Of a stretch of 61,641 nucleotides of DNA, positions 1 to 10,076 are shown piece after piece. The stretch comes from an uncultured Gammaproteobacteria bacterium. Lineage in GTDB: Bacteria > Pseudomonadota > Gammaproteobacteria > PS1 > Pseudothioglobaceae. The notes below the pieces were generated by a model. That model searched no databases. It saw nothing but the letters and a program-made list of their open reading frames with translations, and had not been told where the DNA came from. Made by a program: the position numbers and the translations under genes. Position 1 is the first letter of the stretch; every line of letters starts with the position of its first letter. The stretch is taken from the NCBI GenBank assembly GCA_913057955.1, contig CAJXOB010000005.1:1-61641 (forward strand), written 5' to 3'.

Positions 1-815
1 ACAGTATTAATACCACTTTTGAGTTCAGCACCTAAAAAAGCAAGGAAGCTATAGCCCATTCCTCCAGCAGCGCCAGTACTCGGCTGCATTGAAACATTGT
101 TAGTAAATTTATTTGAGACAATATTAGCGTAATGATTCAAGATAGAATCCAATTGATTAATCATCTCTGCATTTGCACCTTTTTGAGAGCCAAAAATAGA
201 AGAGGCTCCCTGAGGACCAATCAACGGATTATCGACATCGCATGCAATTTCAAAGCTAACTCCTTTAAGGCGAGAGTCCATAGAGCTAAGATCAATTTCG
301 CAAAGAGCATTTAAACTAGAAACCCCTTCAATCAGTTCATTGCCTGAAGTGTCTAAAAATCGAACTCCTAGAGCTTGTAAGAAACCCACCCCTCCATCAT
401 TAGTCGCGCTACCTCCTAGACCAATAATGATATGTTTAACGCCTTCATTCAATGCAGCTAATATAAGTTCACCCACTCCAAAACTAGAAGCGATCATTGG
501 ATTTCTTTTCTGAGGAACAACTAAGTGCAAACCACAAGCTTGAGCAACCTCAATAACTGCTGTTTTCGAATCTCCAAGAATGCCCCAGTTCGCATCAACA
601 GTCTCTCCCATAGGGCCAGAAACCTTTGTAGAAAAAAAACTACCTTTAGTTGCTTTAACCAATACATCAACTGTTCCTTCACCTCCATCAGCAATAGGTA
701 ACTTAAAAATTTCAGCATCTGGGAATAAATTTGAAAAACCTACTTCGATAGCGTCTGCAACATTAGACGCTGAGAGGGTTTCTTTAAAGGAGTCGGGTGC
801 AATTACTATCTTCAT
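1..815 (-). CDS. Glycerate 2-kinase (GarK/GlxK family), C-terminus cut by window edge
   Basis: Likely phosphorylates D-glycerate to 2-phosphoglycerate in the cytoplasm, feeding the glyoxylate/glycerate route into lower glycolysis. About 271 codons are visible from an ATG at 815; the family is about 380 residues, so roughly 105 C-terminal residues lie beyond the left edge. Family hallmarks are visible: the N-terminus MKIVIAPDSFKETLSA, the DGGEGT motif at residues 43-48, and the glycine-rich GLGGSATNDGG motif at 132-142. It lies downstream of the EamA transporter on the same strand with a 56-nt gap, so co-transcription is possible. The family call is firm; the choice between 2- and 3-kinase rests on family knowledge. 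Confidence 0.88.
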   Translation of the reverse strand, partial: MKIVIAPDSFKETLSASNVADAIEVGFSNLFPDAEIFKLPIADGGEGTVDVLVKATKGSFFSTKVSGPMGETVDANWGILGDSKTAVIEVAQACGLHLVVPQKRNPMIASSFGVGELILAALNEGVKHIIIGLGGSATNDGGVGFLQALGVRFLDTSGNELIEGVSSLNALCEIDLSSMDSRLKGVSFEIACDVDNPLIGPQGASSIFGSQKGANAEMINQLDSILNHYANIVSNKFTNNVSMQPSTGAAGGMGYSFLAFLGAELKSGINT

Positions 816-871
816 AAAATTCAATACTCTGGAACAATTTAGTGATCAGATTATTTCATCTATCCTTAAAG

Positions 872-1795
872 TTAGTTATATTTTTTACCCCATCGCTCAA
901 GCGAAATTGTAGCAATAAAAATAATTAACATTCCAATCCATTGGCTTTGGCCTAACTTATCCTGGAGAAGTATTACGCCTAATATGATAGTAAAAATAGG
1001 CTCCAAGTACATTACGTTAGATGTTCGAACAGGGCCAATGATTGTAATCGATCTAAAGAAAAAGTAAAAACCGCCACTCATACCAATGGCTGAAAGGATA
1101 CTCCAAATTAACATCTCAGAAGATACTGAGGCAATTGGATTTGCTATAACTATAAAGTAAACCAGCACAAAAACTATAGAAGGTAAGACCGTAATATATT
1201 TAACCAAGCCCCATCCAGACTCTACGCTTTCATGTCGAGATAAAATATTAACGGTAACTTGGGCAAGTGATGCAACCATTCCCCAAAAAATACCCCACAA
1301 GTTCCAATCACTTGTATCACCTTGAACCAGAACCCAAATACCAAGTAACGAAACAAGAAGTGCTGCAACTGATAAAAAATCAATTGACCTTCCCTTTATT
1401 AAAGAGTTCACAAAAAAAGTAATAATTGGGAAAGTATAAATTACTACTACTGCCAAACTAAGAGGGATAAGCTTTATTGAAAACATATACGATGCAATAA
1501 AAAGAGCTTGAAAAATACTAATAAAAATTAGTCGCGTATGAGTTGCCTTACTTTTAGTTTTTTTGGGAGATTTATTTAACACGCTAGAAATAGTAAAGGT
1601 ACTAACATAGCGAACAGCAAGAAGAAGAAATAATGGGCCAATTGAAGAATTAAGGCTGCCATCATCAGGGAAGTATAATTTAGAGGCAGCATAGAAGTAA
1701 GGAACAACAGTTGCTGCAAGAGAAAAGAAGAAGGCGGCTAAAATCGCTGTAACAATACTTGCCGTTAGAATACTTAAAGAGAATTTATTGCTCAT
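872..1795 (-). CDS. EamA-family (DMT superfamily) inner-membrane transporter
   Basis: A 307-residue, very hydrophobic protein with about ten predicted membrane segments in two similar halves, as expected for EamA/RhaT-type drug/metabolite transporters. The second half carries a typical EamA end, with MYLEPIFTIILGVILLQDK before the last helix. The substrate cannot be read from sequence; the family exports or imports amino acids, nucleotides, sugars or drugs. A good promoter lies just upstream, and glycerate kinase follows on the same strand. That neighbour hints at a small-metabolite role but proves nothing. Length is normal for the family. Confidence 0.85.
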   Translation of the reverse strand: MSNKFSLSILTASIVTAILAAFFFSLAATVVPYFYAASKLYFPDDGSLNSSIGPLFLLLAVRYVSTFTISSVLNKSPKKTKSKATHTRLIFISIFQALFIASYMFSIKLIPLSLAVVVIYTFPIITFFVNSLIKGRSIDFLSVAALLVSLLGIWVLVQGDTSDWNLWGIFWGMVASLAQVTVNILSRHESVESGWGLVKYITVLPSIVFVLVYFIVIANPIASVSSEMLIWSILSAIGMSGGFYFFFRSITIIGPVRTSNVMYLEPIFTIILGVILLQDKLGQSQWIGMLIIFIATISLERWGKKYN

Positions 1796-1826
1796 AATAA
1801 ATATCCTTAAGAATCAAAGCTTGCAT

Positions 1827-1854
1827 TTTATAGCGCATCAAGATCAAACGTCAA
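1827..1854 (-). promoter_or_regulatory. Sigma70-type promoter for the EamA transporter gene
   Basis: On the minus strand, TTGACG (1849-1854) and TATAAA (1827-1832) are separated by 16 nt, about 30 nt upstream of the ATG at 1795. This is a close match to consensus and the only strong candidate in the 85-nt gap between this gene and the phosphodiesterase gene. Confidence 0.55.
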
Positions 1855-1880
1855 GATATATATTTACACTCTTAAGAAAG

Positions 1881-2579
1881 TTATTGTATTAATAGCTCGG
1901 GTTCATTGGTTGTAATAGAGTTAGAGCCCCAACTAATTAATTGATTCGCAGTATCAGCGTTATCTATAGTCCATGAGTGATATTCAAGTCCTGAAATAAT
2001 AACCTTCTCAACGAATTCCTTTGAAAGCTGATTATCTGTACCAATTCCATCTGCCTTAATATCAAACATTTCGTTAATTAAACTACTGACTTCGCGCCCC
2101 TCCTCATAGGAATACAATAATAGAGCTTTATATTCGGGCGCCATCTCCTTTAATTCTTTAACAACTTGACTATCAAAAGAAATAATTACCACTTGATTTG
2201 AATTAATCTTTGATCGAGAAAGCTCCTTGATTAATGGTGATAATATTTCAACACCGCACTTGATTTCAATAAATATTTTTTTTCCAGAGGGTACAGTTTT
2301 CAGTACCTCAGTCAAAGTTGGAATTTTAATATTTAAGTGGTCTTTACCCTCACATTGAAGATTCAATTCTTTTAATTCTTGCAGAGTAGAATTACAAATA
2401 ACTAAATTTTTATTGCAGACTCTAGAAGTATTATCATCGTGAATACAAACAATAGACCCATCCCTGGTAAGATGAAAATCACCCTCTATTCCATCTACTC
2501 CAACAGCCCATGAGGCATTAAAGGCTGATAAAGAGTTTTCTGGTAAATCGAATGAAATACCTCGATGCGCAATAATCAT
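1881..2579 (-). CDS. Glycerophosphodiester phosphodiesterase
   Basis: Hydrolyses glycerophosphodiesters such as glycerophosphocholine to glycerol-3-phosphate and an alcohol. The 232-residue protein has the GDPD signature: IAHRG near the N-terminus with the first catalytic histidine, PENSL, a second histidine in CIHDD, and the metal-binding FIEIK strand. There is no signal peptide, so it resembles cytoplasmic UgpQ rather than periplasmic GlpQ. It starts 21 nt after nuoN on the same strand and may be read through from the nuo operon. Released choline could connect with the betaine genes further along, but that is only inference. Confidence 0.9.
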   Translation of the reverse strand: MIIAHRGISFDLPENSLSAFNASWAVGVDGIEGDFHLTRDGSIVCIHDDNTSRVCNKNLVICNSTLQELKELNLQCEGKDHLNIKIPTLTEVLKTVPSGKKIFIEIKCGVEILSPLIKELSRSKINSNQVVIISFDSQVVKELKEMAPEYKALLLYSYEEGREVSSLINEMFDIKADGIGTDNQLSKEFVEKVIISGLEYHSWTIDNADTANQLISWGSNSITTNEPELLIQ

Positions 2580-2600
2580 TCAGTTATTCTTCATAAAAGT

Positions 2601-4049
2601 TTAGAATAATGAAACAGACAGCTCCATCCAAAAACTTGGCATCAAGCCAACGACTAAAATAAGAATACCATTTATAGAAAGTACAACCTTCATATCTAAT
2701 TGAGCTGATATAACTATCTCTTTATCGACATCATCAAAATACATTGTCTTAATAATTTGCAGATAATAGTAAGCACTTATTACAGCGAAAATAACTGCTG
2801 TGATAGCAATAACTACATACCCTTCGGCGATAACTTGTTGAAGGATAAATAGCTTCGAATAAAAACCAATAAATGGAGGAACTCCAGCCATTGAAAGCAT
2901 AACTACCAACATAATTAATGCAAACCAAGGAGAGTGCTTGCTTAAGCCTTGAAAGTCAGAAATTTGATCAGCCTCAAATCCCTTCCTATTAAGAACAATA
3001 ATAGAGCCAAAGGCAGCTAAACTCATCAAGATATAAGCCAATACATAAAAGACTGCAGCGCCGTAGCCATCAACAACACCGGTAACAAAACCTAGTAGCA
3101 CAAAGCCAATATGTGATATTGTTGAGTATGCAAGCATTCGCTTAATATTTGATTGAGTTAATGCGACTAAAGACCCTACTGCAATCGATAGCACAGCTAG
3201 AATCATAAATAAATCTGCCCAGTAATGCTGAAGATCCCCTAAGCCATCGATTAATAATCTAATCAGTAGTGCAATTGCTGCAATTTTTGGCACGGTAGAA
3301 AGGAACATTGTAACTGAGGTTGGTGAGCCTTGATATACATCTGGAACCCACATATGAAAAGGTACAGCTCCGAGTTTGAAGGCGACACCAATGACCAAGA
3401 AAACTAAACCAAAGTTCAGGATTAATGTTTGCTGCGAGCCTAAAGTAGAGGCACTAGCAAAACTCGAAATCTGAGCAATATCCAGGCTTCCACTTATTCC
3501 ATAAATCATAGACATTCCATAAAGCAATAGTCCTGAAGCGATTGCTCCCAAAACAAAATATTTAAGAGCAGCTTCAATGGCGCTTGCCCGGTCTCTTGCA
3601 GTCGCAATAAGTGCATATAAAGATAGAGACATTATCTCCAAACCTAAATACAAAGTGAGGAGGCTATGCCCAGAAACCATTACCATCATCCCTAATATTG
3701 ACATCAGCGCTAGAACAAAATACTCATTTCTTAAAAGGTCATGAGCTTTAAGGTAATGACGAGTATAAACAAGCGCAATAATTGCAAAACCGAGTATAAA
3801 AACTTTAAATGTTGAGCCTAATGAATCAAGAACAAAAGTGCCAGAAAAAATTATCGCATTCTCGCCGATTAAATTAAATGCCAAGAATCCTGTTATTAAA
3901 AGCGCTAATTGTGATAAATAATAGGTAAGTTGCTTTAAGCGCTGACTTACAAAAAGGTCAAATAATAAAATCAGTGAAATTGCGCTTAGTAGAAATAACT
4001 CTGGCATAGCAAAGATTAATTCTGCAGCATTAAAATTAAAGTTCATCAT
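2601..4049 (-). CDS. nuoN: NADH:quinone oxidoreductase subunit N
   Basis: Antiporter-like membrane subunit of complex I, part of the proton-pumping arm in the inner membrane. The 482-residue protein has about 14 membrane segments and the Mrp-antiporter-type core, with conserved charged helices around GLEIMSLSLYAL and FKLGAVPFHMWVPDVYQG. It is the last nuo gene. Its ATG at 4049 overlaps the nuoM stop by 4 nt, which suggests translational coupling. Length is normal. Confidence 0.97.
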   Translation of the reverse strand: MMNFNFNAAELIFAMPELFLLSAISLILLFDLFVSQRLKQLTYYLSQLALLITGFLAFNLIGENAIIFSGTFVLDSLGSTFKVFILGFAIIALVYTRHYLKAHDLLRNEYFVLALMSILGMMVMVSGHSLLTLYLGLEIMSLSLYALIATARDRASAIEAALKYFVLGAIASGLLLYGMSMIYGISGSLDIAQISSFASASTLGSQQTLILNFGLVFLVIGVAFKLGAVPFHMWVPDVYQGSPTSVTMFLSTVPKIAAIALLIRLLIDGLGDLQHYWADLFMILAVLSIAVGSLVALTQSNIKRMLAYSTISHIGFVLLGFVTGVVDGYGAAVFYVLAYILMSLAAFGSIIVLNRKGFEADQISDFQGLSKHSPWFALIMLVVMLSMAGVPPFIGFYSKLFILQQVIAEGYVVIAITAVIFAVISAYYYLQIIKTMYFDDVDKEIVISAQLDMKVVLSINGILILVVGLMPSFWMELSVSLF

Positions 4050-5593
4050 AATAAAACTGGTAGTTTAGTTGTAAGTGCCTGCTCAAGTAGATTAACAATT
4101 GAAGCATGCATTACTTCAATTACTGGTTGCGGGTATAAACCCATCCATAATACTGCAATAGCCAAAATAGCTAAAATTCCAAATTCCCTAGAATTAATGT
4201 CACTTAAAGTGCTTACATCTGGGTTAGTAATTGTCCCCCAAAAAACTCGTTTTACCATCCATAACGTGTAAGCAGCCCCAATGATCAAAGTCATTGAAGC
4301 CAAGAATGCAAACCAAAAGTTAGCTTGTAAAGCCCCAAGAATAACCATAAACTCGCCTACAAAACCTGATGTTCCGGGGAGGCCGGCATTAGCCATTGCA
4401 AATAGAACCGCAAAACCTGTAAATTTAGGCATTGAATTTACAACGCCTCCATAAGTGGAAATATCTCTGGAGTGGAGTCGATCATAAAGCACACCAACAA
4501 CTAGGAACATTGCTGCAGATATAAAGCCATGGGAAATCATTTGAATCATTGCCCCCTCTAATCCAAGATAAGCACTTTCAATACTTGCACCACTTATTGA
4601 AACAAGCTCGCCAGTTGATCCCATTTTCATAATTGAAAATAATGCAAATACGCCTAAAGTAACAAAGCCCATATGAGAAATTGATGAGTAAGCAATTAAC
4701 TTTTTCATATCTTTTTGAACCAGTGCTACAAAGCCAATATAGACAATTGCAATCAAAGAAAGAATAATTACTACAGTTGCAAATGATGATGAAGCATCAG
4801 GCGTTATGGGTAGAGAAAAACGGAAAAACCCGTAACCACCCATTTTTAACATTATAGCTGCCAGAATAACCGAACCACCTGTAGGTGCCTGGACGTGCGC
4901 ATCTGGAAGCCATGTATGGACAGGAAACATAGGGACCTTGACCGCAAAAGCAAGGAAAAAAGCCCAAAAAATCCAGCTCTGCTGAACCATAGTAAGTGGC
5001 AAGGCGTACATTTCAGAAATAGCGAATGAGCCACTTAAATTGTACATATAAATAAGTGAAACCAGCATAAATACTGATCCTAGGAAAGTGTATAAGAAAA
5101 ATTTAATCGAGGCATAGACACGATTTTGACCACCCCAGACACCAATAATTAAAAGCATTGGTATTAGTGATGCTTCCCAAAAAACATAAAATAACATAGC
5201 ATCCATTGACGAAAAAACACCAATAATTAGCCCTTCCATCATTAAAAATGCCGCCATGTAATCAGCCACTCTATTGTTAATAACTTCCCACCCAGCAACA
5301 ATCACTAATATTGTTGAAAAAGTGGTAAGAATAATTAGCGGCATAGATATTCCATCAACGCCTAAATGGTAAAAAATATTAAATTGCGAAATCCAGCTTG
5401 TTTTTTCTACAAACTGCATTGAAGCAGTTGAAGTATCAAAGTCTAAAAATAAATTTATTGATAATATGAAAACTAGCACAGAAATACCAACACTTACCCA
5501 GCGGGCAAGTTGACTTCTATTGTTGCCTATTAATAGAACTGAACCAGACCCTAAAATAGGAAGCCAAATCAAAATACTTAGTAATGAATCCAT
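4046..5593 (-). CDS. nuoM: NADH:quinone oxidoreductase subunit M
   Basis: Antiporter-like proton-translocating subunit of complex I. The 515-residue protein has about 14 membrane segments. Visible landmarks are FYVFWEASLIPMLLIIG with the conserved pump glutamate, the lysine-bearing AVKVPMFPVHTWLPDAHVQAP segment, and AYSSISHMGFVTLG. It lies 9 nt after nuoL and overlaps nuoN by 4 nt. Nothing about it is unusual. Confidence 0.97.
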   Translation of the reverse strand: MDSLLSILIWLPILGSGSVLLIGNNRSQLARWVSVGISVLVFILSINLFLDFDTSTASMQFVEKTSWISQFNIFYHLGVDGISMPLIILTTFSTILVIVAGWEVINNRVADYMAAFLMMEGLIIGVFSSMDAMLFYVFWEASLIPMLLIIGVWGGQNRVYASIKFFLYTFLGSVFMLVSLIYMYNLSGSFAISEMYALPLTMVQQSWIFWAFFLAFAVKVPMFPVHTWLPDAHVQAPTGGSVILAAIMLKMGGYGFFRFSLPITPDASSSFATVVIILSLIAIVYIGFVALVQKDMKKLIAYSSISHMGFVTLGVFALFSIMKMGSTGELVSISGASIESAYLGLEGAMIQMISHGFISAAMFLVVGVLYDRLHSRDISTYGGVVNSMPKFTGFAVLFAMANAGLPGTSGFVGEFMVILGALQANFWFAFLASMTLIIGAAYTLWMVKRVFWGTITNPDVSTLSDINSREFGILAILAIAVLWMGLYPQPVIEVMHASIVNLLEQALTTKLPVLL

Positions 5594-5602
5594 ACTATTA
5601 CC

Positions 5603-7564
5603 TTAACTAAAAAATGAATAATCTGATGCAATGAGAACCCATCCCAATACAAGCATCAAACTAACGATCATAAAAAATGCGTAATGGTAGACATAGCCAG
5701 TTTGGATTGGCCGAATAAAAGCACCTACATAACGAGCAAATCTAGCACTCCCATTAACCAAAAGCTGGTCAATGATTGTCATATCTGAGATTTTCCATAA
5801 CAGATTGCCAAGTTTCAATGATCCACGAACAAAGACAATTTCGTTAAATCGATCAAAACCATATAAAGAATTTAACACATAATTTATTCGTTTAAATTTA
5901 CTCTGAATGAGGTCCGCCCAATCAGTTCGGTATATGCAGAATACCCAGGCTGTTAATCCACCACCAATCATCATCCAGAATGGAAGTGTCATTACTGAAT
6001 GCGTAATCAAGGAGAATGCCGAATGAAAGTGGCTTTCAAGTTTTGCAACGGCATGATGCGAAGAATCAATAAATATTCCATTTTCTAGCCACCCACCAAA
6101 AAGCATTGGTTCAATTGTAAAGTACCCAATTAATACTGATGGAATAGCTAGCAACACTAAAGGAACCGTAATTGATGGGGCAGTCTCATGAACATGCTCT
6201 TCGGTATGGCTATCAAGTCTTGATTCGCCATGAAACACTAAAAATAATAGTCGTAAACTATAGAAGGCAGTTATGAATACACCTAATATAACTGCAAAGT
6301 AAACCCACCCTGCAAAAGGTAAATCAGAATAATGAACAGCCTCAATTATCATATCTTTGGAATAAAATCCCGCAAATCCAGGGAACCCAATCAAAGCTAA
6401 AGTACCTAAAAGTGAAGTTACGTATGTTATTGGCATTTTCTTTCTTAGGCCACCCATCTTTCGAATGTCTTGTTCGTGGTGAAGGGCTACAATTACTGAT
6501 CCAGCTGCTAAAAAAAGCAAAGCTTTAAAAAAGGCGTGAGTCATCAGGTGAAAAATTGCAACAGAGTAGGCGCTCACCCCTAGAGCAACAGTCATATAAC
6601 CAAGCTGCGAGAGTGTGGAATATGCTACAACTTTCTTAATATCATTTTGGACAATGCCCAGTAATCCCATAAATAGTGCTGTTATTGCCCCTATCACCAT
6701 GACTACTGTTAGTGCAACATCACTTAACTCAAATAAGGGAGACATTCTTGAAACCATGAAGATGCCAGCCGTTACCATTGTTGCTGCATGAATCAAAGCA
6801 GAGATAGGAGTAGGACCCTCCATAGAGCCTGGAAGCCAAACATGCAAAGGAACCTGGGCTGATTTTCCCATTGCCCCAACAAACAGCAGAAGGCAAACTA
6901 CTGTTATAGCAGAAACGCCTCCAAATAAAGTTTTTCCAATAATTTGATCTTTTTGACTAAAGGTTTCAGCGTAATCTAAAGTACCAAAAAACATCAGAAC
7001 CATTGCAATTCCTAGAAGAAATCCAAAGTCACCAACTCGATTAACAAGAAAAGCTTTTAAGTTAGCCTGAACCGCTGACTCCTTATGATGCCAAAATCCA
7101 ATTAAAAGATATGAAACCAGACCAACAGCCTCCCAGCCAAAGAATAACTGCATAAAGTTATTTGAAATTACAAGTGTAAACATTGCAAAAGTAAATAGAG
7201 ATATGTAGCTAAAAAATTTAGTGTATCCCTTATCTTCATGCATATAGCCAATAGTGTAGATGTGCACCATTAATGAAACAAATGAAACAACCACTAGCAT
7301 CAAAGCGGTCAAGTTATCAACTAAAAAGCCAACACTAATATTGAGCCCTCCAATTTGCATCCATGTATATAGGTTCTGATTGAAAATATCACCATCATTT
7401 AGAACATGATGATTAAAGACAAATAGAGATAGTGCAGTAGAGATTGCTACCCCTAAAATCGTAATTGAATGTGAAGCTTTTCGTCCGAGTCTATTTCCAG
7501 CAAGGCCAACTATGATTGATCCAAATAAGGGTGCTAGTACAATTGTCAAATAAGTATTAATCAC
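5603..7564 (-). CDS. nuoL: NADH:quinone oxidoreductase subunit L, GTG start
   Basis: The largest antiporter-like subunit of complex I, with a C-terminal lateral helix that braces the membrane arm. The 653-residue protein has about 16 membrane segments. It shows FFGWEAVGLVSYLLIGFWH, KSAQVPLHVWLPGSMEGPTP and AYSTLSQLGYMTVALG. The start is a GTG at 7564, preceded by AAAGGG at suitable spacing. No in-frame ATG fits the family N-terminus, and nuoK ends 2 nt upstream. Confidence 0.97.
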   Translation of the reverse strand: MINTYLTIVLAPLFGSIIVGLAGNRLGRKASHSITILGVAISTALSLFVFNHHVLNDGDIFNQNLYTWMQIGGLNISVGFLVDNLTALMLVVVSFVSLMVHIYTIGYMHEDKGYTKFFSYISLFTFAMFTLVISNNFMQLFFGWEAVGLVSYLLIGFWHHKESAVQANLKAFLVNRVGDFGFLLGIAMVLMFFGTLDYAETFSQKDQIIGKTLFGGVSAITVVCLLLFVGAMGKSAQVPLHVWLPGSMEGPTPISALIHAATMVTAGIFMVSRMSPLFELSDVALTVVMVIGAITALFMGLLGIVQNDIKKVVAYSTLSQLGYMTVALGVSAYSVAIFHLMTHAFFKALLFLAAGSVIVALHHEQDIRKMGGLRKKMPITYVTSLLGTLALIGFPGFAGFYSKDMIIEAVHYSDLPFAGWVYFAVILGVFITAFYSLRLLFLVFHGESRLDSHTEEHVHETAPSITVPLVLLAIPSVLIGYFTIEPMLFGGWLENGIFIDSSHHAVAKLESHFHSAFSLITHSVMTLPFWMMIGGGLTAWVFCIYRTDWADLIQSKFKRINYVLNSLYGFDRFNEIVFVRGSLKLGNLLWKISDMTIIDQLLVNGSARFARYVGAFIRPIQTGYVYHYAFFMIVSLMLVLGWVLIASDYSFFS

Positions 7565-7566
7565 AA

Positions 7567-7872
7567 CTACCCTTTCAAAGTGTTAGTTACATCAATATCA
7601 ATCGAGCCACGACTTCTAAACATCAGCGTTAGGATTGCAAGCCCTATAGCAACTTCTGCAGCAGCAACTGTCAAAATAAAGAACACAAATATTTGCCCAG
7701 CAAGGTCACCGCCATAATATGAAAAGGCAATAAAATTAGTATTAACTGCTGCCAAAATTAATTCCACACACATCAAGAGCATAATGATATTAGTTCTATT
7801 GATAAAGATTCCGGCAAGACCAATACAAAAAACTATCGAACTCAGAATTAGGTAATCAGATAGTGCTATCAT
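7567..7872 (-). CDS. nuoK: NADH:quinone oxidoreductase subunit K
   Basis: Small membrane subunit of complex I with three helices and two conserved membrane glutamates. These are visible in [11 protein letters not shown] and in the helix [14 protein letters not shown]. The length of 101 residues is typical. The ATG overlaps the nuoJ stop by 4 nt, and nuoL follows after 2 nt. Confidence 0.97.
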   Translation of the reverse strand: MIALSDYLILSSIVFCIGLAGIFINRTNIIMLLMCVELILAAVNTNFIAFSYYGGDLAGQIFVFFILTVAAAEVAIGLAILTLMFRSRGSIDIDVTNTLKG

Positions 7873-8483
7873 TTTGACTCCTTGGCGGACTTTGGCTTAA
7901 TAGAAACAATTCTCATTCTATCTTTTGCCTGAACATTAATTTGCTCTGAAATATTTTGCTTTTTACTTCTAGATTCATTGCGATGAACAAGCGTAATTGC
8001 TGCAATAATTGCTATTAAAAGTAGTATTGCTGCTAATTCAAAAGGATAGACATAAAGCGTATAAAGTTGCTCTGCAATAGCTGTAATATTACTATATGAA
8101 GCATCATGCTTTTCTGGAATACCAGTCATTGCTATATCAAACTGTCCAGCATTAAGGACCAGAACTATTTGCGCAATAACAATTATAGAAACAAAAATTC
8201 CCAGTGGTAGGTAGCGCGTGAACTGGGCTCGAAGGGTTGATTGATCTGTATCAAGCATTTTAATAACAAACATAAACAGCACCATAACAGCGCCGACATA
8301 AATTAGAATAAGTGTAATTGCTAAAAACTCTGCTTCAAGGAGTAGCCATAAGCTTGCAGCACTAAAAAAAGTTAGTATTAAGAATAAAGCAGCCTTTGCA
8401 GTATTCCTTGATGTAATCATCATTATCGAACTAGCGATAAAGAAAAAGGAGAAAACATAAAATAAAATTGATGAAAATTCCAT
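7869..8483 (-). CDS. nuoJ: NADH:quinone oxidoreductase subunit J
   Basis: Membrane subunit of complex I with five predicted helices, 204 residues. The third helix, [18 protein letters not shown], is the conserved NuoJ helix that holds a pi-bulge in known structures. A charged, lysine-rich tail of about 40 residues follows the last helix. It lies 9 nt after nuoI. Confidence 0.96.
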   Translation of the reverse strand: MEFSSILFYVFSFFFIASSIMMITSRNTAKAALFLILTFFSAASLWLLLEAEFLAITLILIYVGAVMVLFMFVIKMLDTDQSTLRAQFTRYLPLGIFVSIIVIAQIVLVLNAGQFDIAMTGIPEKHDASYSNITAIAEQLYTLYVYPFELAAILLLIAIIAAITLVHRNESRSKKQNISEQINVQAKDRMRIVSIKPKSAKESK

Positions 8484-8492
8484 AGCTACCTA

Positions 8493-8984
8493 TTATTTAT
8501 ATTTAGAGTCTTCAAGCCTGGCTTTGCTAATCTCTTCTTCATTTTCATCGCCTATAGCCAAAAGACCTTTTTTATCAATAATGCTTCCCTCTCTTGACTC
8601 AAATGCATAGTCAAAAATATGAGTTTCGACTATTGCATCGACAGGACATGCTTCTTCACAAAAGCCGCAAAAAATACATTTAAAAAGATCAATATCATAT
8701 TGAGTTGTTCGGCGAGTTCCATCTTCTCTCATTTCAGAATCAATAGTTATCGCATTTGCTGGGCATACTGCTTCACAAAGCTTACAAGCGATGCACCTTT
8801 CTTCTCCATTTGGGTAGCGTCGAAGAGCGTGAAGGCCTCGGAATCTAGGTGAAATTGGCGTTCGCTCTTCAGGGAATTGAACCGTAATATTCTTATTTAA
8901 AAATTCTTTACCGGTCACTTTAAGACCAGTTCTTAGCTCCCCTAAACCAAAATCTTTTACTAGTTTTTTGACTTTTTTTATCAT
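8493..8984 (-). CDS. nuoI: NADH:quinone oxidoreductase subunit I (two 4Fe-4S clusters)
   Basis: Peripheral-arm subunit of complex I that passes electrons from NuoG clusters towards NuoB through clusters N6a and N6b. Two ferredoxin motifs are complete: Cys64, 67, 70 and 74, then Cys103, 106, 109 and 113, each followed by proline. The length of 163 residues is typical. It lies 12 nt after nuoH. Confidence 0.97.
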   Translation of the reverse strand: MIKKVKKLVKDFGLGELRTGLKVTGKEFLNKNITVQFPEERTPISPRFRGLHALRRYPNGEERCIACKLCEAVCPANAITIDSEMREDGTRRTTQYDIDLFKCIFCGFCEEACPVDAIVETHIFDYAFESREGSIIDKKGLLAIGDENEEEISKARLEDSKYK

Positions 8985-8996
8985 ATCTTTTTCTCC

Positions 8997-10064
8997 TTAA
9001 AACCAAGGTCCTATATGAAGCTGTGTCATCAATGCAACCACAAAGATCCACACAATCGTTAAGGGTAAGAAAATCTTCCAACATAAGCGCATAATTTGGT
9101 CATACCTAAATCTTGGGAAGGATGCGCGAATCCAAAAATATAAAAATAAAAAGAAACTCATCTTGAATAGTAACCAGAATAAATCAGGAACAAACTCAAA
9201 CCAACCTTCAAGAAGAGGTATGCCTTCAAATGGTGAATGCCATCCGCCAAAAAATAATAAGACTGCCAGCATAGCCATGAAAATCATATTGAAATATTCT
9301 GCCATAAAGAATAATGCAAAAGGCATTCCAGAATACTCTACATGAGTGCCGCCAACAATTTCCGACTCACCCTCTACAACGTCAAATGGCGCTCTATTTG
9401 TTTCTACTAAGGCCCCAATCCAAAAAACTATCATCATTGGGAATAGTGGAATCCAATACCAATTGAAAATTCCTCCGGCTTGTTTTTCTACAACAGTATT
9501 CAAATTAACAGAGCTCGCAATCATTACAACAGTAACCAAAACAAAACCAATTACAAGTTCGTAGGAAATCAGAAGAGCTGTGCTTCGTAATGCTCCAAGA
9601 AGTGGATACTTAGAATTAGATGCCCAGCCCGCAAGAACAATTCCGTAAACACCGACTGAACCAATCGCCATAACATAAAGCAAGCTCACATCAAGATTAG
9701 CAATATAAAAGCCTTCACCAAATGGAACAACTGCCCAAACTGCAACCGCAGGAACAAATGCCAATATAGGTGCTAAAAGAAAAAGATAAATATTGGACTT
9801 AGACGGAAAAATAATTTCCTTAAACATCATTTTAAAAACGTCTGCAAACGGCTGCAATAATCCCAACGGTCCAACTCGATTTGGACCAATTCTAAGCTGC
9901 ATAAACCCAATGACCTTACGCTCAGCATAAGTCATGTAGGCCATCGCAATTATTAATGGAAAAATCAGGGCAAGCCCCTTGATTAAGATAATTACCACGT
10001 CTGCCAAACCGCCATCGAACCAAGGGATTAAGTTATGGATAGTGTCTACTAATGATTGCCACAT
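8997..10064 (-). CDS. nuoH: NADH:quinone oxidoreductase subunit H
   Basis: Membrane subunit that forms much of the quinone chamber and links the peripheral and membrane arms of complex I. It has about eight membrane helices. Conserved loops include GPNRVGPLGLLQPFADVFK and ETNRAPFDVVEGESEIVGG. The start is the ATG at 10064 because a strong AGGAGG lies 8 nt upstream. The in-frame TTG at 10070 would sit only 2 nt from that ribosome site. The protein is then 355 residues. Confidence 0.97.
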   Translation of the reverse strand: MWQSLVDTIHNLIPWFDGGLADVVIILIKGLALIFPLIIAMAYMTYAERKVIGFMQLRIGPNRVGPLGLLQPFADVFKMMFKEIIFPSKSNIYLFLLAPILAFVPAVAVWAVVPFGEGFYIANLDVSLLYVMAIGSVGVYGIVLAGWASNSKYPLLGALRSTALLISYELVIGFVLVTVVMIASSVNLNTVVEKQAGGIFNWYWIPLFPMMIVFWIGALVETNRAPFDVVEGESEIVGGTHVEYSGMPFALFFMAEYFNMIFMAMLAVLLFFGGWHSPFEGIPLLEGWFEFVPDLFWLLFKMSFFLFLYFWIRASFPRFRYDQIMRLCWKIFLPLTIVWIFVVALMTQLHIGPWF

Positions 10065-10076
10065 AGTCAATACCTC